From the NCBI GenBank assembly GCA_041602035.1, contig JBFIHA010000006.1, positions 62,001 through 126,000 of the forward strand: 64,000 nt of DNA. Reading direction: 5' to 3'. This document shows, one piece after another, positions 33,481-41,026 of the stretch. The notes beneath the pieces are model-generated. The model was given only the letters and a program-made list of their open reading frames with translations, searched no databases and was not told where the DNA came from. Positions within the stretch are counted from its first letter, which is position 1, and every line of letters starts with the position of its first letter. Made by a program: the position numbers and the translations under genes. The DNA comes from JAOTVV01 sp041602035 (GTDB lineage: Bacteria > Gemmatimonadota > Gemmatimonadetes > Gemmatimonadales > GWC2-71-9).

Positions 33481-34161
33481 CTATGCAATGATCCCGGCCG
33501 CGATCGCGATCGGGACCGAGACGAAGCCGATGAAGACGATACCGGCCACCGCCACGGCCAGCGGCCTCCGGTACTTGTTATAACGCGGATGGTTCGCGCC
33601 TAGGGTCTGCAGGCTGCTCCACACACCGTGGTAGAGGTGGAGGCAAAGCGCACCCATCGCCACGAGATACGCGATTACGACCGGGACGGATTGAAATCCG
33701 ATGACCAAGTTCTCGTACGCGGCACCAGCCACGAAATCCGGATGCGCCGTACCAGTCGTGAAGTGTAGCAGGTGGTAGATGACGAACGCGAGCAGGATGA
33801 CTCCACCCCACCGCATCGTTCGCGAGGCGTAGGTCGACTCCGCCGGTTGCAGCCCTCGCGCGTACTTCACCGGCCGCGCCACGGCGCTCATGCGCCAGAG
33901 CTGGAACGCCGCCAGCGCGTGGATCACGACGGCCAGCAACAGCACCACGCGGAACACCCAGAGCAGCTGTCCGTGCCCGAACACCGGCGCACCGACCTCC
34001 CTCAGGAATTCCGCATAATGATTGAATTTTTCGGGACCGTAGAAGGCTTTCAGGTTCCCGAACATGTGTGCTAGCACGAAGAGTACGAAGATGACGCCCG
34101 TCACGGCCATCAGGATCTTCTTGCCGACAGACGAGCGGTAGAGGCTGAGAACCCGTCGCAT
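33481..34161 (-). CDS. sdhC: Succinate dehydrogenase cytochrome b558 subunit
   Basis: This 226-residue membrane anchor has five helices. His ligands for two haems appear in LAHMFGN, VVIHALAAF, YHLLHFTTG and LHLYHGVWSS, as in the single-subunit di-haem b558 type. No separate SdhD is found, which fits a three-gene operon. It passes electrons to menaquinone or quinone in the membrane. The ATG at 34161 follows GGAGTGACG; the frame is open to 34203. Confidence 0.94.
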   Translation of the reverse strand: MRRVLSLYRSSVGKKILMAVTGVIFVLFVLAHMFGNLKAFYGPEKFNHYAEFLREVGAPVFGHGQLLWVFRVVLLLAVVIHALAAFQLWRMSAVARPVKYARGLQPAESTYASRTMRWGGVILLAFVIYHLLHFTTGTAHPDFVAGAAYENLVIGFQSVPVVIAYLVAMGALCLHLYHGVWSSLQTLGANHPRYNKYRRPLAVAVAGIVFIGFVSVPIAIAAGIIA

Positions 34162-34293
34162 CGTCACTCCCCTCCCCACGGGCGGCCGGTAGAACGGTTC
34201 CATGATACCTTGCTGGACCGACGCGCGGCAAGTTGTTTAGCCCACGCATTCGAACGCCTGTTTGACCCGCGCTACGCCCTCGGAGGGGCTCTC

Positions 34294-35028
34294 ATGTTCG
34301 CATTCATTCTCGTCCTCGGGGTCCTGTTCGGGAGCACACCCGAGGCCCAGCTCTCGACCTATCGCGTGACACTTCTACGGGCCGCACCGGGCGCGCTCCT
34401 CGAGCTGCTGGACCTCGTCACCAGGCACGCCGAGACGCTCGAGGCGCAGGGAGAGGCGCCACCGGTAATCCTCCGCCATCGGCAAGGCGATCACTGGGAC
34501 CTCTTCCTGATGTACCCCATCGAGTCGATGACGTCGTACTACGACTGGGAGCGGGTGACGCGACGCCGTCACCATGCCGATACCACGGCGATCACTGAGC
34601 CGGAGTTCTATGAGCGGCTCCGTCACCTGGCGGCGTGGCGCCAGGATCTCTTTGTGACGGGTCCATCCGAGACGAGCGTACGGGCAGTGCTCGAGGGTGG
34701 GGGGTTCTTCCATATCGAGATGTTCGTGGCGCTCCCGGGCATGTACGACGCGCTACTGGAGCAGCGACGGATGGAGAACGTGTATCTCACGGCACTCGAC
34801 CGTCCCCAAAACCTCATCTTCACGCGAGAGGTCGGCGCCGAGTGGGACCTGTTCACCCTCGGCGTGTACCGCAGTCTCACCCACTACGCCGAGAGCGATG
34901 CCATTCCCGACGACCGGGCGGACGCCGCGGCACGCGCCGCGCGGTTCGCGGGTGGTGACCGGATCGGCTCGTACATGCGGACCCTAATCGCCCACCACCA
35001 CGACACGTTCCTGAGTAGGGTGAGATGA
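34294..35028 (+). CDS. Exported protein with internally duplicated alpha/beta-barrel-like domain
   Basis: This 244-residue protein starts at the ATG at 34294 after GGAGGGG; it begins MFAFILVLGVLFGSTPEAQL, a signal peptide. The mature part has two similar halves. One centres on GDHWDLFLMYPIESMTSYYD and the other on GAEWDLFTLGVYRSLTHYAE, each after an EMF/TLL-type strand and a helix. This looks like a tandem pair of ferredoxin-like or DABB/NIPSNAP-like folds. No catalytic residues stand out. It diverges from sdhC (133 bases between starts). Unknown function. Confidence 0.75.
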   Translation: MFAFILVLGVLFGSTPEAQLSTYRVTLLRAAPGALLELLDLVTRHAETLEAQGEAPPVILRHRQGDHWDLFLMYPIESMTSYYDWERVTRRRHHADTTAITEPEFYERLRHLAAWRQDLFVTGPSETSVRAVLEGGGFFHIEMFVALPGMYDALLEQRRMENVYLTALDRPQNLIFTREVGAEWDLFTLGVYRSLTHYAESDAIPDDRADAAARAARFAGGDRIGSYMRTLIAHHHDTFLSRVR

Positions 35029-35040
35029 AGGAGGAGAGAG

Positions 35041-35064
35041 GAGGGAGCGGGGCGAGACTCCCTC
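35041..35064. terminator. Hairpin between convergent genes
   Basis: GAGGGAG (35041-35047) pairs with CTCCCTC (35058-35064) over a 10-base loop in the 64-base gap between the 34294 gene and the convergent M28 gene. There is no T-run, so termination is only suggested by position. Confidence 0.4.
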
Positions 35065-35092
35065 TTCCACCCCCTCCCCGTCCAATCACGGT

Positions 35093-36667
35093 CTACCGAT
35101 TGCGATACTCCTCCCAGCTGCGCTGGGGATCACGACACTCTGGCCACGTCATCTGTTCGCCCGATCGCGGGCTGACCGGCAGGAGGCGGCGATCCAGCGG
35201 GATGCGTCCCGGCTCTTCCGACGCGAGATACGCGAGCATTGCGGTGAGCGTGGCGTTGTTCTTGAGGTCATCGAAGACCAGTTTGTCGAACGTATCCACC
35301 TGCGTGTGCCACGTGTACCGGAAATAGCCCCAGTCGAGCGATCCGAGGCCGAACGCGGGCGCCGGGGCACAGATGAACGACGCGTGGTCGGTCCCACCGC
35401 TGCTAGGCGTACCGGGGAAGCGCACATCGATCTCATTCGTCAATTCCTGCGGGATCTTGGAGAACCACCGTCCGAAGAACTCCCCTGCGCCAAGGAGGCC
35501 TGAACCGGATATCCGCACGATTCGGCCGGTCCCATTGTCCTGGTTGAAGAGCGCCTGGAGCCCCGCAACCACGTCGGGGTGGTCCTGCACGAACGCACGG
35601 GAGCCATTGAGCCCCTGCTCTTCGCTCGCCCACAGCCCAATCATGATGGTGCGCTTCGGCCTCGGGTACACGGTCTTGAGGATCCGCATCGCCTCGAGCA
35701 TCGTGATACTGCCGGTGCCGTTGTCGGTGGCACCCGAGCCGCCGTCCCAGGAGTCGTAGTGGGCGGACAGCAGCACGTACTCGTCCGGCTTCTCCGTACC
35801 GCGGATCATGCCGATGGTGTTGAACAACGGAGCCGTGCCGGTGAACTCGGCATCGGCCTCGGCCTGGAGCACTGGCCCCTGGCCATGTTCCGCGAGTCGA
35901 TACACCAGGCCGTAGTCCTCACAGCTCAGATCGAACGTCGGGATTCGTTCGGTGCTGGCATAGAAGACCCGATTCGCTCCCCAACCGGTGGCCCAGTTCG
36001 ACGACAGGATGCCGATCGCTCCAGCCTGCTCCAGCCGCCGAGCGATCTCCGCGGCGGGCGTTCCCAGCCGACTCGCGCGCTGCCGCCACGACTGCCGGAG
36101 GGAGTCCCGGTGTGCTCGCATCCGATCAAACGAGCCCGGAGCGGCGTATTCCTCCCAGTTGTCATCCGGCCGGCAGGTGGGCTGCGCGAACGTTGTGAGG
36201 ACGAACTTCCCCTTGACCTGCGGCAACCAGGCAGCGAACTCGGCCTCGTTGGCTGCGTCGGGGAGGATCACGGCGCCACCCCGCACCCGCTTGCCTCCGG
36301 TGCCCGGACTCCAGCCCAGGACGCGGCCGTCGAGACTCCTGACGCGCGGCGCCACGAGATCGATGTGGCTAATGCCGCGCCGCCAGCCTTTCCAGGTCCC
36401 GTACTGCTCGTTCCGCGCCTCGATCCCCCAGCGTTCGAGCATCTGCTTCGCCCATTCGTTGGCCGCGAGTTGACCCGCTGTGCCCGTGAGCCGAGGTCCG
36501 ATGGAGTCCAGCAGCACCTGGGCCAGTCGGTACGTCTGCGACTGCTCCATGCCCTGCTCCCACATGGCTTCGATCACGGGATCGTCGGTCGGAAACGTCT
36601 GCGCGTGGCTGGGCACCGTCCAGACGACCAAGCCTGTCGCGAGCAGAATTAGCGGTACGTGTCTCAT
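35093..36667 (-). CDS. M28 family zinc peptidase, exported
   Basis: This is 524 residues from the ATG at 36667, with AGGAG about 7 bases upstream. The signal peptide (MRHVPLILLATGLVVWTVPS) is followed by a PA-like insert near 90-250 and an M28 core. The core has YVLLSAHYDSWDGGSGATDN (His and Asp ligands), SEEQGLNGS (catalytic and metal Glu), SSGGTDHASF and the terminal His in FRYTWHTQVD. It resembles glutamate carboxypeptidase/aminopeptidase members and would act in the periplasm. A longer in-frame reading to 37174 runs over the convergent Hsp15 gene and is rejected. Confidence 0.93.
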   Translation of the reverse strand: MRHVPLILLATGLVVWTVPSHAQTFPTDDPVIEAMWEQGMEQSQTYRLAQVLLDSIGPRLTGTAGQLAANEWAKQMLERWGIEARNEQYGTWKGWRRGISHIDLVAPRVRSLDGRVLGWSPGTGGKRVRGGAVILPDAANEAEFAAWLPQVKGKFVLTTFAQPTCRPDDNWEEYAAPGSFDRMRAHRDSLRQSWRQRASRLGTPAAEIARRLEQAGAIGILSSNWATGWGANRVFYASTERIPTFDLSCEDYGLVYRLAEHGQGPVLQAEADAEFTGTAPLFNTIGMIRGTEKPDEYVLLSAHYDSWDGGSGATDNGTGSITMLEAMRILKTVYPRPKRTIMIGLWASEEQGLNGSRAFVQDHPDVVAGLQALFNQDNGTGRIVRISGSGLLGAGEFFGRWFSKIPQELTNEIDVRFPGTPSSGGTDHASFICAPAPAFGLGSLDWGYFRYTWHTQVDTFDKLVFDDLKNNATLTAMLAYLASEEPGRIPLDRRLLPVSPRSGEQMTWPECRDPQRSWEEYRNR

Positions 36668-36771
36668 GCGTGATCTCCTGAATCCCATGCGAACCCGGTG
36701 GTGAGCGATATCTTCTTTGACAATCTCGGTCGTGCGGACCGCAGGATGCCGCTCAGCGGCAGCGGAGTAGA

Positions 36772-37170
36772 ATGACCACCAGACCACCCATCGACAAGGT
36801 CCGGCTCGATCGCTGGCTCTGGGCCGCGCGGTTCTACAAGACCCGCTCTCTGGCGGCCGCAGCCATCGACGGCGGCAAGGTGCAGCACCGTGGGATGCGG
36901 GTGAAGCGTTCCCAGCTGGTGCTCGTAGGCGACGAGATTCGCATCCGCAAGCCGCCCTACGAGTTCTTCGTGGTGGTCCGGGCGCTCGCCGAGCACCGGG
37001 GCTCCGCGGCTGACGCACAGCAGCTCTACCGGGAGACGCCGGCAAGCATCTCGGCTCGGGAGCAGCTACGCCAACAGCTGCGGCATCAACCCACCGTGAC
37101 GTACGAGGGCAAGGGTCGCCCCACCAAGAAGGACCGCCGAAAGATCGATCGTTTTCGCCGGGACCGGTGA
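36772..37170 (+). CDS. hslR: Hsp15-like S4-domain RNA-binding protein
   Basis: This 132-residue protein begins with an S4 domain at about 9-70 (VRLDRWLWAARFYKTRSLAAAAIDGGKV) and ends in a basic tail (GRPTKKDRRKIDRFRRDR), as in heat shock protein 15. Hsp15 rescues stalled 50S subunits that carry peptidyl-tRNA. GGAG precedes the ATG. The stop overlaps the start of the alcohol dehydrogenase gene. The gene is divergent from the M28 peptidase (104 bases between starts). Confidence 0.92.
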   Translation: MTTRPPIDKVRLDRWLWAARFYKTRSLAAAAIDGGKVQHRGMRVKRSQLVLVGDEIRIRKPPYEFFVVVRALAEHRGSAADAQQLYRETPASISAREQLRQQLRHQPTVTYEGKGRPTKKDRRKIDRFRRDR

Positions 37171-38186
37171 TCATGCGCGCAATGTTGCTCGAGGAAGCGT
37201 GTCAACCGCTGCGGGAGACCGTGCTGGACCGGCCCACCCCTAGCGCCAGCCAGGTCCGGATCCGGGTTCGCGCCTGCGCGGTGTGCCGCACCGATCTGCA
37301 CGTGCGAGATGGCGAGCTGCCCAACCCCAAACTTCCGCTGGTCCTGGGCCACGAGATCGTCGGCATCGTCGAGGCGGCCGGTGATGGTGTCGCTCGGCTC
37401 GAGCTGGGAGACCGCGTGGGCGTGCCGTGGCTCGGATGGACGTGTGGCAGATGCCAATACTGCCGTGGTGGCCGGGAGAACCTGTGCGACCAGGCGAGGT
37501 TCACCGGCTACACGCTCGACGGCGGATACGCCGAGTACACGGTGGCCGACGAGCGGTTCTGCTTTCCCATTCCGGAGGGGCTCGCCGACGCGCAGGCCGC
37601 GCCCCTGTTGTGTGCCGGCCTCATCGGTTATCGCTCGCTGCGAGCCGCCGGCGATGCCGAGCGGCTGGGCCTGTACGGATTCGGGGCCGCCGCCCACATC
37701 ATTGCCCAAGTAGCCGCCCATCAGGGACGGCGGGTCTTTGCCTTCACCAAACCCGGCGATGCGGCGGGTCAGGCCTTCGCCCGCAGTCTCGGCGCGGAAT
37801 GGTCGGGCGATGCCACACAGGCACTCCCCGAACCCCTCGATGCGGCGATCATCTTCGCCCCCGTGGGCGCTCTCGTACCAACGGCGCTTCGTGCGGTCGT
37901 GAAGGGCGGGTCGGTGGTGTGCGCCGGCATCCACATGAGCGACCTGCCATCGATGCCGTATGACCTCCTCTGGGGCGAGCGCTCGATTCGATCGGTAGCC
38001 AACCTCACCCGCCGTGACGCCGAGGAGTTCTTTGCGATCGCGCCCCGGATTCCAGTGCGCACCCATGTACAGCCCTACTCGCTGGCCGAGGCGGAACGAG
38101 CCCTGGACGATCTCCGCAGCGGCCGGGTGCGCGGTGCCGCGGTGCTCCAGATCGACGAGGAAGGTGCCGGCGAGACGATGCCGTGA
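37167..38186 (+). CDS. Zinc-dependent alcohol dehydrogenase family protein
   Basis: This 339-residue MDR-fold enzyme has catalytic zinc ligands Cys in CAVCRTDLH and His-Glu in LGHEIVG, and the structural zinc Cys set CGRCQYCRGGRENLC near 88-102. The Rossmann part has YGFGAAAHIIAQVAA, with GFGAAA instead of the classic GxGxxG. It oxidises an alcohol or reduces an aldehyde with NAD(P)H; the substrate is unknown. The start overlaps hslR (GTG 37167 or ATG 37173). It is followed by a membrane protein gene at a GTGA overlap. Confidence 0.9.
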   Translation: MIMRAMLLEEACQPLRETVLDRPTPSASQVRIRVRACAVCRTDLHVRDGELPNPKLPLVLGHEIVGIVEAAGDGVARLELGDRVGVPWLGWTCGRCQYCRGGRENLCDQARFTGYTLDGGYAEYTVADERFCFPIPEGLADAQAAPLLCAGLIGYRSLRAAGDAERLGLYGFGAAAHIIAQVAAHQGRRVFAFTKPGDAAGQAFARSLGAEWSGDATQALPEPLDAAIIFAPVGALVPTALRAVVKGGSVVCAGIHMSDLPSMPYDLLWGERSIRSVANLTRRDAEEFFAIAPRIPVRTHVQPYSLAEAERALDDLRSGRVRGAAVLQIDEEGAGETMP

Positions 38187-38833
38187 CCCAGACACCAGCG
38201 TCCCTCCATGCCACCCCGGGCGAATCCGACGAGTTCGGCGAACTCGTCCGATACACGGTGATCGGCTACCTGAGCGGGCTCGTGCTTGGGTCGGTACTGG
38301 ACGCGCGCGGTCTCCAGCGGAGCGGGGTGGGACAATGGCTCGTTCGCACGCTGGCGGGCGAAGGGGAGAGCCTGCTGGAGGGCCTTTACGCGGTTCGGCA
38401 GCGGCTGCGGCGCCGTGCCACCCGCATGGCGGAGGCCTACGGCTGGGGAAAGCTCCTCGGCATGGTCCTGCCGTGGGTGATCGACTGGGGCAGTCGGGTG
38501 CTGGGTGTGGACGTCTACGGAGTCGAAGGATTCTATCTTCCGTTCTTCTACGCCATGAGCGACCAGGTGGGCGGTAACGTCTCCGGTTTCCTCTTCCTCA
38601 AACGCCGCGCGGAAACGTGGCGCGGAGCGCTCGGGGACTACGTTCGGCATCCGGTCATGCTCACCGGGCTCGTCGTCGTGCTTGCCGTCCCCGCGGGGCT
38701 GCTTGCGGCACGGCTCCTCGGATTCAGCCCCACCACACAGACACTCACAGCGCTCGAAACGATCGTGGCCAACCTGTGCTGGCTGCCGCCAGCCGTGGGG
38801 TGGTGGCACGAGAGGCGGGCTGCTCGCCGGTAG
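38183..38833 (+). CDS. Membrane protein of unknown function
   Basis: This 216-residue protein has hydrophobic segments near 25-40, 90-108 and 155-182, and a fourth weak one at the C-terminus. A cytosolic, Arg-rich linker (RQRLRRRATRM) and VDVYGVEGFYLPFFYAMSDQ lie between. The GTG start overlaps the stop of the alcohol dehydrogenase as GTGA, so it is third in the hslR operon. No family is recognised. Confidence 0.75.
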   Translation: MTQTPASLHATPGESDEFGELVRYTVIGYLSGLVLGSVLDARGLQRSGVGQWLVRTLAGEGESLLEGLYAVRQRLRRRATRMAEAYGWGKLLGMVLPWVIDWGSRVLGVDVYGVEGFYLPFFYAMSDQVGGNVSGFLFLKRRAETWRGALGDYVRHPVMLTGLVVVLAVPAGLLAARLLGFSPTTQTLTALETIVANLCWLPPAVGWWHERRAARR

Positions 38834-38836
38834 CTT

Positions 38837-38865
38837 TTGACAGGCCTGGCGCCGACGGCTACCTT
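38837..38865 (+). promoter_or_regulatory. Predicted promoter directly after the membrane protein gene
   Basis: A perfect TTGACA (38837-38842), a 17-base spacer and TACCTT (38860-38865) begin 4 bases after the stop codon at 38833. Transcription would start near 38872. Either it drives the small RNA candidate, or with read-through, the cold shock gene. Confidence 0.45.
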
Positions 38866-38871
38866 AGGCTC

Positions 38872-38975
38872 GTGGTTGCAGGAGTGCGAGGTTTTGCAGT
38901 GCAGGAAGAGGGATGTGCAGGGCGTCAGAATCGCTCGATACCGGGGAACCGGCCAATCGGCCGGGCCCCTTTTTT
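38872..38975 (+). ncRNA. Candidate small RNA between a promoter and a terminator
   Basis: A stretch of about 104 bases lies between the TTGACA-N17-TACCTT promoter and a GC hairpin with a T-run. It holds no plausible coding frame with a Shine-Dalgarno. The sequence does not match the tRNA, SRP RNA or common riboswitch patterns I know. It could equally be the attenuated leader of the downstream cold shock gene, since leaders of that kind are structured. The rest of the gap, 38976-39146, holds no further feature I can support. Confidence 0.35.
38943..38975 (+). terminator. Intrinsic terminator upstream of the cold shock gene
   Basis: CCGGCC (38949-38954) pairs with GGCCGG (38959-38964), and the outer GGGG (38943-38946) pairs with CCCC (38966-38969) around small bulges. 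Six T follow at 38970-38975. The position suits termination of the small RNA or of read-through from the hslR operon. Confidence 0.7.
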
Positions 38976-39146
38976 GTGCCTCGGATCCTCATTACCAGGG
39001 TGTGCTCGTCGCCCGTGACACGCGTTGTCCGCCACGTCCGGACATCGTGAGGGCAGCCCGGCGCGGGGGCTCAACCGCGCGAAACCAGTAGTCGGCAGTG
39101 CGGCGGTGCCGGACCCCGACCACACAAACGCGTGAGGGTGCTGGGA

Positions 39147-39362
39147 ATGCGTACGACCGGAATCGTGAAGTGGTTCAACGACGGCAAGGGCTACGGCTTC
39201 ATTACGCCTGACGAGGGGGAGAAGGACTGTTTCGTCCACTACTCGGCCATCCAAGGAGGAGGGTTCCGGTCCCTCAAGGAAGGCGAGCGAGTCGAGTTCG
39301 ATCTGGTGCAGGGAGACAAAGGCCCGGCTGCCGAAAACGTCGCCAAGCTGGTCGAAGCCTGA
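39147..39362 (+). CDS. Cold shock protein (CspA family)
   Basis: This 71-residue OB-fold protein has RNP1 KGYGFI (residues 14-19) and RNP2 CFVHY (28-32) and the usual N-terminus TGIVKWFN. It binds single-stranded nucleic acid and melts RNA structure as an RNA chaperone. The ATG at 39147 gives the family length; the in-frame GTG at 39132 would add five residues. It is the first of three consecutive OB-fold protein genes (with infA and rho) and is followed by a hairpin terminator. Confidence 0.95.
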   Translation: MRTTGIVKWFNDGKGYGFITPDEGEKDCFVHYSAIQGGGFRSLKEGERVEFDLVQGDKGPAAENVAKLVEA

Positions 39363-39381
39363 TCCTGACCCGCCCGCGGTT

Positions 39382-39423
39382 CCGAACGGGGGCTTCCACC
39401 ACGCTCCAGGAGCCCCCTTTCGG
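39382..39423 (+). terminator. Hairpin terminator after the cold shock gene
   Basis: GGGGGCT (39388-39394) pairs with AGCCCCC (39411-39417), and CCGAA (39382-39386) pairs with TTCGG (39419-39423), which makes a long stem over a 16-base loop. Only three T follow the inner stem. Partial read-through to infA is possible. Confidence 0.6.
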
Positions 39424-39474
39424 TATGACCTGCCACCTCGCTAGGATTAAGGCCGACTGAACGGCGACGCTGGC

Positions 39475-39696
39475 ATGGCCAAGAAAGACGCAATTGAGTT
39501 GCAGGGGACGGTGACGGAGGTCTTGCCGAACGCCACCTTCCGCGTATTGCTCGAGAACGGACACACGGTACTGTCGACCATAGCGGGTCGAATGCGACGC
39601 AATCGTATTCGGGTGCTTGCCGGCGATCGCGTGACCGTGGAGGTTTCACCTTACGACCTGACGCGGGGCCGAATCACGTTTCGACATAAGAACTGA
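39475..39696 (+). CDS. infA: Translation initiation factor IF-1
   Basis: This 73-residue OB-fold protein matches IF-1 throughout (AKKDAIELQGTVTEVLPNA, HTVLSTIAGRMRRNRIRVL, GDRVTVEVSPYDLTRGRI). It binds the A site of the 30S subunit during initiation. It is usually in the ribosomal protein cluster or alone; here it stands between the cold shock gene and rho. One substitution of note is the HTVLSTIAGRMRRN stretch, where many bacteria have VLAHISGKMRKN. All essential basic residues are kept. Confidence 0.95.
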   Translation: MAKKDAIELQGTVTEVLPNATFRVLLENGHTVLSTIAGRMRRNRIRVLAGDRVTVEVSPYDLTRGRITFRHKN

Positions 39697-39705
39697 TACG
39701 CCGCA

Positions 39706-39779
39706 GTGCGACGGGTTGCGAGACGTCGCACCGGCGGTACGTTCCTAGGGTATCATCCTCCCGGGGTACTCCCCCCCGG
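39706..39779 (+). other. Two hairpins in the leader between infA and rho
   Basis: GTGCGAC (39706-39712) pairs with GTCGCAC (39725-39731) and CCGGGG (39761-39766) pairs with CCCCGG (about 39774-39779). They lie in the 163-base gap before rho. The first could end infA transcripts (no T-run), and the second could shape the rho leader, a region where Rho autoregulates in other bacteria. The role here is inference. Confidence 0.35.
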
Positions 39780-39859
39780 CTCCACACAGGCATCCGTACC
39801 CGTGTTCGACACGAGAACGACCCTCGTCCATTGACCCTTTACCCGTACCCATCATTCGC

Positions 39860-41026
39860 GTGAGCGACAACTCCAGCCTGGGCGTCTTGGATGTCACCCC
39901 GAAGGGGGCTGGCTTCATTCGGCGCCGCGATAACAGCTACCTGCCGTCACGGGGCGACATCCACGTGGGCCGCAAGCTGATCCAGCAGTTTCGGCTTCGA
40001 ACGGGTGACGAGCTGGCCGGCGACGTCGGCGAGCCATCCGGACGAGGGAAGAGCCGCACCCTCCAGCGCCTCCACACCGTGAACGGCACCGACGCCGCCG
40101 AGATGCGGGGCGAGCGCCCGCGGTTCAACGACCTCACCGCCATCCACCCGAACTCCCAGCTCCCGTTGGACTGTGGCTTGGTCCGGCTCGGCGCGCCGGA
40201 CTATACCAACCGCGTGATCGATCTGGTCTGCCCGCTGGGATTGGGCCAACGGGCGATGATCGTGGCGCCGGCGAAGGCGGGCAAGACGATGGTGCTCCAA
40301 GCCCTCGCCGAAGGCATCGCCAAGAACCGACCCGACGCCATGCTCCTGATTTTGCTCGTAGACGAGCGGCCGGAAGAAGTCACCGAGATGGAGGCCTGTG
40401 GGTACGGTGAGGTCGTGGCGTCGACGTTCGACTTCCCCGCGAGCCGTCACATCGCGGTCGCCGAGCTCACGCTGGAGCGCGCACGGCGACGCGTGGAAGT
40501 CGGCCAGGACGTGGTGATCATCCTGGACTCCATCACGCGCCTCGCGCGCGCGTACAATCGGGTCGAGAAGGGTAGCGGCCGGACGCTGTCTGGCGGCCTC
40601 GATGCGACGGCGATGGAGCGGCCGAAGCGGTTCCTCGGGAGCGCGCGCAACATCGATCCCAAACAGGGTGGTGGCTCGCTCACCATCATCGGGACTGCAT
40701 TGATCGACACGGGCTCCCGCATGGATCAGGTCATCTTCGAGGAGTTCAAGGGCACGGGAAACAGCGAGCTTGTGCTGAGCCGAGAGCTTGCCGAGCGCCG
40801 GATCTATCCCGCTATCGACTTGAACGCCAGTGCGACCCGTCGGGAAGAGCGACTGCTCGCGCCCGACACGCTGGAAGCCGTCCATTCCATGCGGCACTGG
40901 CTGGCGAGTCTACCCGCCCCCGACGCCATGAAGGAGCTGCTCGACCTCCTACGCCGCACCAAGACCAACGACGAACTCGTCTCGCAGATCAACAACCAGG
41001 GGAAACAGAAGCTCGGAACCCGCTAG
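39860..41026 (+). CDS. rho: Transcription termination factor Rho, lacking the N-terminal helical domain
   Basis: This is a 388-residue RNA-dependent ATPase. The OB fold begins at about residue 8 (GVLDVTPKGAGFIRRR), with P-loop APAKAGKT at 136-143, Walker B VVIILDSITRLARAYN, and the Q/R-loop regions GGGSLTIIGTALIDTGSRMD and FKGTGNSELVLSR. The family's core is intact and should form the hexamer. The roughly 45-residue Rho_N helical domain found before the OB fold in E. coli is missing. The GTG start has no clear Shine-Dalgarno, and no better upstream start is seen in frame. The stop overlaps that of the convergent kinase (CTAG). Confidence 0.93.
   Translation: MSDNSSLGVLDVTPKGAGFIRRRDNSYLPSRGDIHVGRKLIQQFRLRTGDELAGDVGEPSGRGKSRTLQRLHTVNGTDAAEMRGERPRFNDLTAIHPNSQLPLDCGLVRLGAPDYTNRVIDLVCPLGLGQRAMIVAPAKAGKTMVLQALAEGIAKNRPDAMLLILLVDERPEEVTEMEACGYGEVVASTFDFPASRHIAVAELTLERARRRVEVGQDVVIILDSITRLARAYNRVEKGSGRTLSGGLDATAMERPKRFLGSARNIDPKQGGGSLTIIGTALIDTGSRMDQVIFEEFKGTGNSELVLSRELAERRIYPAIDLNASATRREERLLAPDTLEAVHSMRHWLASLPAPDAMKELLDLLRRTKTNDELVSQINNQGKQKLGTR

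Noticed and set aside
36668..37174. N-terminal extension of the second M28 peptidase
   Set aside because: It is antisense to hslR, is Arg/Pro-rich, and precedes a clear signal peptide at ATG 36667.
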